DNA of 64,000 bases from Microvirga aerophila (lineage in GTDB: Bacteria; Pseudomonadota; Alphaproteobacteria; Rhizobiales; Beijerinckiaceae): NCBI RefSeq assembly GCF_003332305.1, contig NZ_QOIO01000002.1:62001-126000 (forward strand), in the 5' to 3' direction. Below are positions 61,581 to 64,000 of this stretch, one piece after another. The notes under the pieces are model-generated. The model made no database searches. It saw only the letters and a list, made by a program, of their open reading frames with translations, and was not told the origin of the DNA. The position numbers and the translations under genes were made by a program. Within the stretch, counting starts at the first letter, position 1, and each line of letters opens with the position of its first letter.

Positions 61581-62339
61581 CTAAACGTACCCGTATGCGG
61601 TCCAGCCGCCGTCGATTCCGATGATCTGTCCCGTGATGGGACCCGAAGCATCTGAGGCCAGGAAAGCCGCGACCTCGGCCACTTCCCGCGTTTCGATAAG
61701 ACGTCCAATAGGTGTGCGCTTCTCAAGAGCCGCAATATCCAGCCGCCCGCGCGCCTGAAGGTCGTCTACAAACGGGGTGCGGACATAACCTGGCGCAATT
61801 GCGTTCACGCGAATTCCATATTGCGCCCATTCGACGGCAAGCGCCTTGGTCATCGCCGACACGCCGCTCTTTGAAACCACATAGCCCAGTCTCTCGGGCG
61901 CCGCGACAACGCCGTAAATTGAGGAGGTCAGGATGATGTGTCCTTGCCCTCGCGGAATCATTCGCCGGCCCGCCTCCTGAGCCGTCAAGAAGACACCGTC
62001 GAGGTTTACGCCCATGACTCGCCGCCAGCCCTCGAAATCGAGATCCAGCGTTGGGCAGTTTTGCGAAACTCCGGCGTTCGCGAACACCACATCCACAGGA
62101 CCGAACGTTTCCTCGGCCACATCGAAGGCTTGCTTCACATCAGAGGGTTCAGTGACGCTACCCGAGGCGACTGCCACGTTCTCCATATTTCGGGCAGCCT
62201 CTGGGTTCTGGTCCAAGACGATGACCCGAGCACCACGGGAGGCGAACATCCGGGTGATCTCAAGGCCGATCCCCGATGCCCCGCCCGTGATAAGGGCGCA
62301 TCGTCCCTCAAGGCTGCTCAAGGGCCGCTCCAGTGTCAC
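61581..62339 (-). CDS. Short-chain dehydrogenase/reductase
   Basis: A 252-residue classical SDR: LITGGASGIGLEITRM; NAGVSQN; catalytic Ser in LTSSIYGV; Tyr-x3-Lys in YVVSKSGVSA; C-terminal DGGWTAYGYV. The GTG start overlaps the stop of the AroE-like gene (GTGA), preceded by GAGG; the longer frame to 62414 lies inside that gene, so I reject it. Ends 10 bases before the fused E1 start. Likely oxidises a hydroxyl of the operon's substrate. Confidence 0.87.
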   Translation of the reverse strand: MTLERPLSSLEGRCALITGGASGIGLEITRMFASRGARVIVLDQNPEAARNMENVAVASGSVTEPSDVKQAFDVAEETFGPVDVVFANAGVSQNCPTLDLDFEGWRRVMGVNLDGVFLTAQEAGRRMIPRGQGHIILTSSIYGVVAAPERLGYVVSKSGVSAMTKALAVEWAQYGIRVNAIAPGYVRTPFVDDLQARGRLDIAALEKRTPIGRLIETREVAEVAAFLASDASGPITGQIIGIDGGWTAYGYV

Positions 62340-63133
62340 GGAATCATCCTCATGAACTTGGCCATCAATTCGAGCTGGCAGGTGAGCATCGGCCGACCGG
62401 GATGTGTCCGGCATCCCCTCTCCTTCGCGGCGGCCAGAAGGGCCGTCGTTTCAGGCTGCATGATGATTTCTGCAACAACCTGACTAGACGAAAGACCATT
62501 CACGTCGAGGGGTAGAGGATCACCTTCCCTCAGCCCTAGAGAGGTCGCGTTGACGACGATTTCATGCCCTGACGGATCGGGTGACCCTATCTCGACCGAA
62601 ACTGCGGGATAGTGCTTCGCGAGCCGCTGCCGCAGGTCCTCGGACTTGCTTCGTGTACGGTTCGCGACGGTGAGGCGCGACACTCCTGCTTGCGCCAAGG
62701 CAAACGCGATCGCGTTGGCGGCTCCTCCGGCGCCCGCCAGGTAGACGCTCCGTTCGCGCGGCTCGACTCCGCCCTGCCGGAGGCCCGCCACGAAGCCTGC
62801 GCCGTCCAGCATTTCGCCCACGAGGCTGCCATCGTCCTCGCGCCTCACTGTATTGACGGCTCCAATGGCCTGGGCTTGCTCGCTGACTTCGTCACAGAGG
62901 TCCACTATGGCGGTTTTGTGCGGAACCGTGACGACAAAACCCTTCAGGTTGTGCATGGACCTCAGACCAGCCACCAGGGAGTCGAGGCCCCCCGATCCCA
63001 CATGAAACGGGATCATGACTCCGTCGACGCCGTGCTCCTCCATCAACGCATTCAAGGCCTGAGGGGTTTTCACGTGATGGATCGGGTCCGCCAGGATACC
63101 CCAGATAGCCGTACGGCCTGTAGTCTCTGCCAT
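62336..63133 (-). CDS. Shikimate dehydrogenase-like (AroE family), altered substrate motif
   Basis: 265 residues. AroE fold: N-terminal substrate domain (1-105) and Rossmann domain with YLAGAGGAANAIAFAL (about 130). Catalytic Lys is present in VTVPHKTA and the Asp in EMLDGAGF; GAVNTV is conserved. But the shikimate-binding SxS motif (Ser-Lys-Ser in E. coli) reads HVKTP, with Val and Thr, and NTDG is MLDG. It is therefore probably not the housekeeping AroE; substrate may be quinate-like or another cyclic or linear polyol acid. It overlaps the SDR by 4 bases. Confidence 0.8.
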   Translation of the reverse strand: MAETTGRTAIWGILADPIHHVKTPQALNALMEEHGVDGVMIPFHVGSGGLDSLVAGLRSMHNLKGFVVTVPHKTAIVDLCDEVSEQAQAIGAVNTVRREDDGSLVGEMLDGAGFVAGLRQGGVEPRERSVYLAGAGGAANAIAFALAQAGVSRLTVANRTRSKSEDLRQRLAKHYPAVSVEIGSPDPSGHEIVVNATSLGLREGDPLPLDVNGLSSSQVVAEIIMQPETTALLAAAKERGCRTHPGRPMLTCQLELMAKFMRMIP

Positions 63134-63137
63134 TACG

Positions 63138-64000
63138 TCACCCGAGCGTGTAGGCGATCTTCACCGCCGTATAGAACTCACGCGCATACGCACCTTGCTC
63201 GCGCGGGCCGTAGGAGGAGCCCTTTCGTCCACCAAACGGCGTATGATAATCGACTCCCGCGGTGGGAAGGTTCACCATCACCATCCCCGCGCTGGAGCGC
63301 TTCTTGAAATCCCCTGCATATTTGAGGGACGTTGTGCAGATGCCCGAGGACAACCCAAACTCCGTGTCATTGGCGACCGCTACGGCCTCTTCGTAGTCAC
63401 GGACACGGATGACTGTCGCAACAGGCCCGAAGATCTCCTCCCGGTTGACCCGCATATCGTTCGTGGTCTCAGTCAGGAGAGCAGGAGTCATGTAGTGGCC
63501 GGGGGTCTCCCGATCGATTGCCTCGCCTCCGATGACGACCTTCGCGCCTTCTTTTCGACCAATTTCCACATAGCTGATATCCTGCTCGAGCTGCGAACGG
63601 CTGACCACGGGGCCGATATCGGTGCCAGGCTTGAGAGCGTTATCTACCTTCAAGCCTGCAACGCGTTCCTTCAGGGCTTCCACAAAGCGATCATGGATTC
63701 CCTCCTGGACAATCAGGCGGGAAGACGCAGTGCACCGTTGCCCCGTCGAGAAAAAGGCGCCATTCACGGCGCACTCGACAGCGATCTTTAGATCCGCGTC
63801 GTCCAGCACCACGAGCGGGTTCTTGCCGCCCATTTCAAGTTGGATCTTGGCGCCGCGCGCCACCAGATCCCCCGCGAGACGACGCCCGACCGGGACCGAC
63901 CCCGTGAAGCTTAAAGCTCGAACGAGAGGCGACTTGACGATGGCGTTGCCGACTTGAGAGCCGGACCCCATCACAAGGTTGAACACTCCCGACGGTACGC
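63138..64000 (-). CDS. Aldehyde dehydrogenase, partial (N-terminus beyond the window)
   Basis: About 287 residues of the C-terminal part; the frame stays open to the window edge, and the GTG at 63986 is internal (PSGVFNLVMG). Catalytic Glu lies in LEMGGKNP and Cys in GQRCTASS. The KGSSYGPREQG end is typical of 2-oxoglutarate-semialdehyde (2,5-dioxovalerate) dehydrogenases used in sugar-acid catabolism. Its stop lies 4 bases before the AroE-like start. It is the first visible gene of the operon. Confidence 0.9.
   Translation of the reverse strand, partial: VPSGVFNLVMGSGSQVGNAIVKSPLVRALSFTGSVPVGRRLAGDLVARGAKIQLEMGGKNPLVVLDDADLKIAVECAVNGAFFSTGQRCTASSRLIVQEGIHDRFVEALKERVAGLKVDNALKPGTDIGPVVSRSQLEQDISYVEIGRKEGAKVVIGGEAIDRETPGHYMTPALLTETTNDMRVNREEIFGPVATVIRVRDYEEAVAVANDTEFGLSSGICTTSLKYAGDFKKRSSAGMVMVNLPTAGVDYHTPFGGRKGSSYGPREQGAYAREFYTAVKIAYTLG

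Noticed and set aside
62340-62414. Upstream start of the SDR at 61581
   Set aside because: It lies inside the AroE-like gene; the GTG in the GTGA overlap with its own RBS is better.
1-64000. Mobile elements, prophage, tRNA or rRNA genes
   Set aside because: No transposase, integrase, terminal repeats or tRNA-like clover-leaf segments were recognised on either strand.

Overview
The window is a 64 kb piece of a GC-rich alphaproteobacterial chromosome or large plasmid. It is probably from the Hyphomicrobiales (Rhizobiales), and the paralogous LuxR regulators, the small stress proteins and the BTLCP peptidase would fit a Methylobacteriaceae-type soil bacterium such as Microvirga. That placement is inference. 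Its support is the gene content and promoters that match the alphaproteobacterial general-stress sigma factor EcfG (GGAAC-N17-CGTT) in front of small unknown genes. I see no rRNA, tRNA, CRISPR array, insertion sequence or prophage.

Layout: 0-8 kb holds a universal stress protein, an SMP-30 lactonase, a DMT exporter and a complete branched-chain-amino-acid-type ABC transporter (SBP, two ATPases, two permeases). 8-16 kb is a patchwork of short stress or hypothetical genes, a receiver protein, an amidase, a DoxX protein and a LuxR regulator. 16-20 kb has a double-PAS diguanylate cyclase, a second DMT transporter and an L-threonate dehydrogenase-like gene (ltnD). 20-28.3 kb is one catabolic block on the minus strand: TRAP transporter, D-2-hydroxyacid dehydrogenase, class I aldolase, Zn alcohol dehydrogenase, FGGY kinase and a GntR/FCD regulator. 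Two pairs of TTGGT-N3-ACCAA palindromes mark its two promoters. 28.6-31.7 kb has glycerate 2-kinase and glucose-6-phosphate isomerase. 31.7-38.5 kb is a second block: tandem PPC-domain protein, SDR, orphan TRAP binding protein, IclR regulator, acyl-CoA ligase, SDR. 38.7-43.2 kb holds a hydrolase, a BTLCP peptidase, a second LuxR regulator, a Crp/Fnr regulator and a small unknown gene.

43.6-55 kb is a divergent acid-sugar (tetronate) block. Leftward lie pdxA2-like, a TctCBA transporter and a 3-hydroxyacid dehydrogenase. Rightward lie a GntR regulator, otnC, otnI, otnK, a SAF-domain oxidoreductase and an SLC10-type carrier. The expected chemistry is 2-oxo-tetronate to 3-oxo-tetronate (OtnI), phosphorylation (OtnK) and decarboxylation to DHAP (OtnC). 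The first, threonate-oxidising enzyme could be the ltnD gene 25 kb away or the dehydrogenase at 43.6 kb.

55-64 kb is a tight minus-strand operon that runs off the right edge: aldehyde dehydrogenase, AroE-like dehydrogenase, SDR, fused E1 alpha/beta 2-oxoacid dehydrogenase, GlcD-type flavoprotein, GMC oxidoreductase and Fe-alcohol dehydrogenase. I cannot match this set to a described pathway. With the 20-28 kb block it is the best candidate for undescribed catabolism. Overall the region reads as a scavenging island for sugar acids, polyols and hydroxyacids, served by four transporter classes (ABC, TRAP, TTT, SLC10-like), beside a general-stress gene patch.
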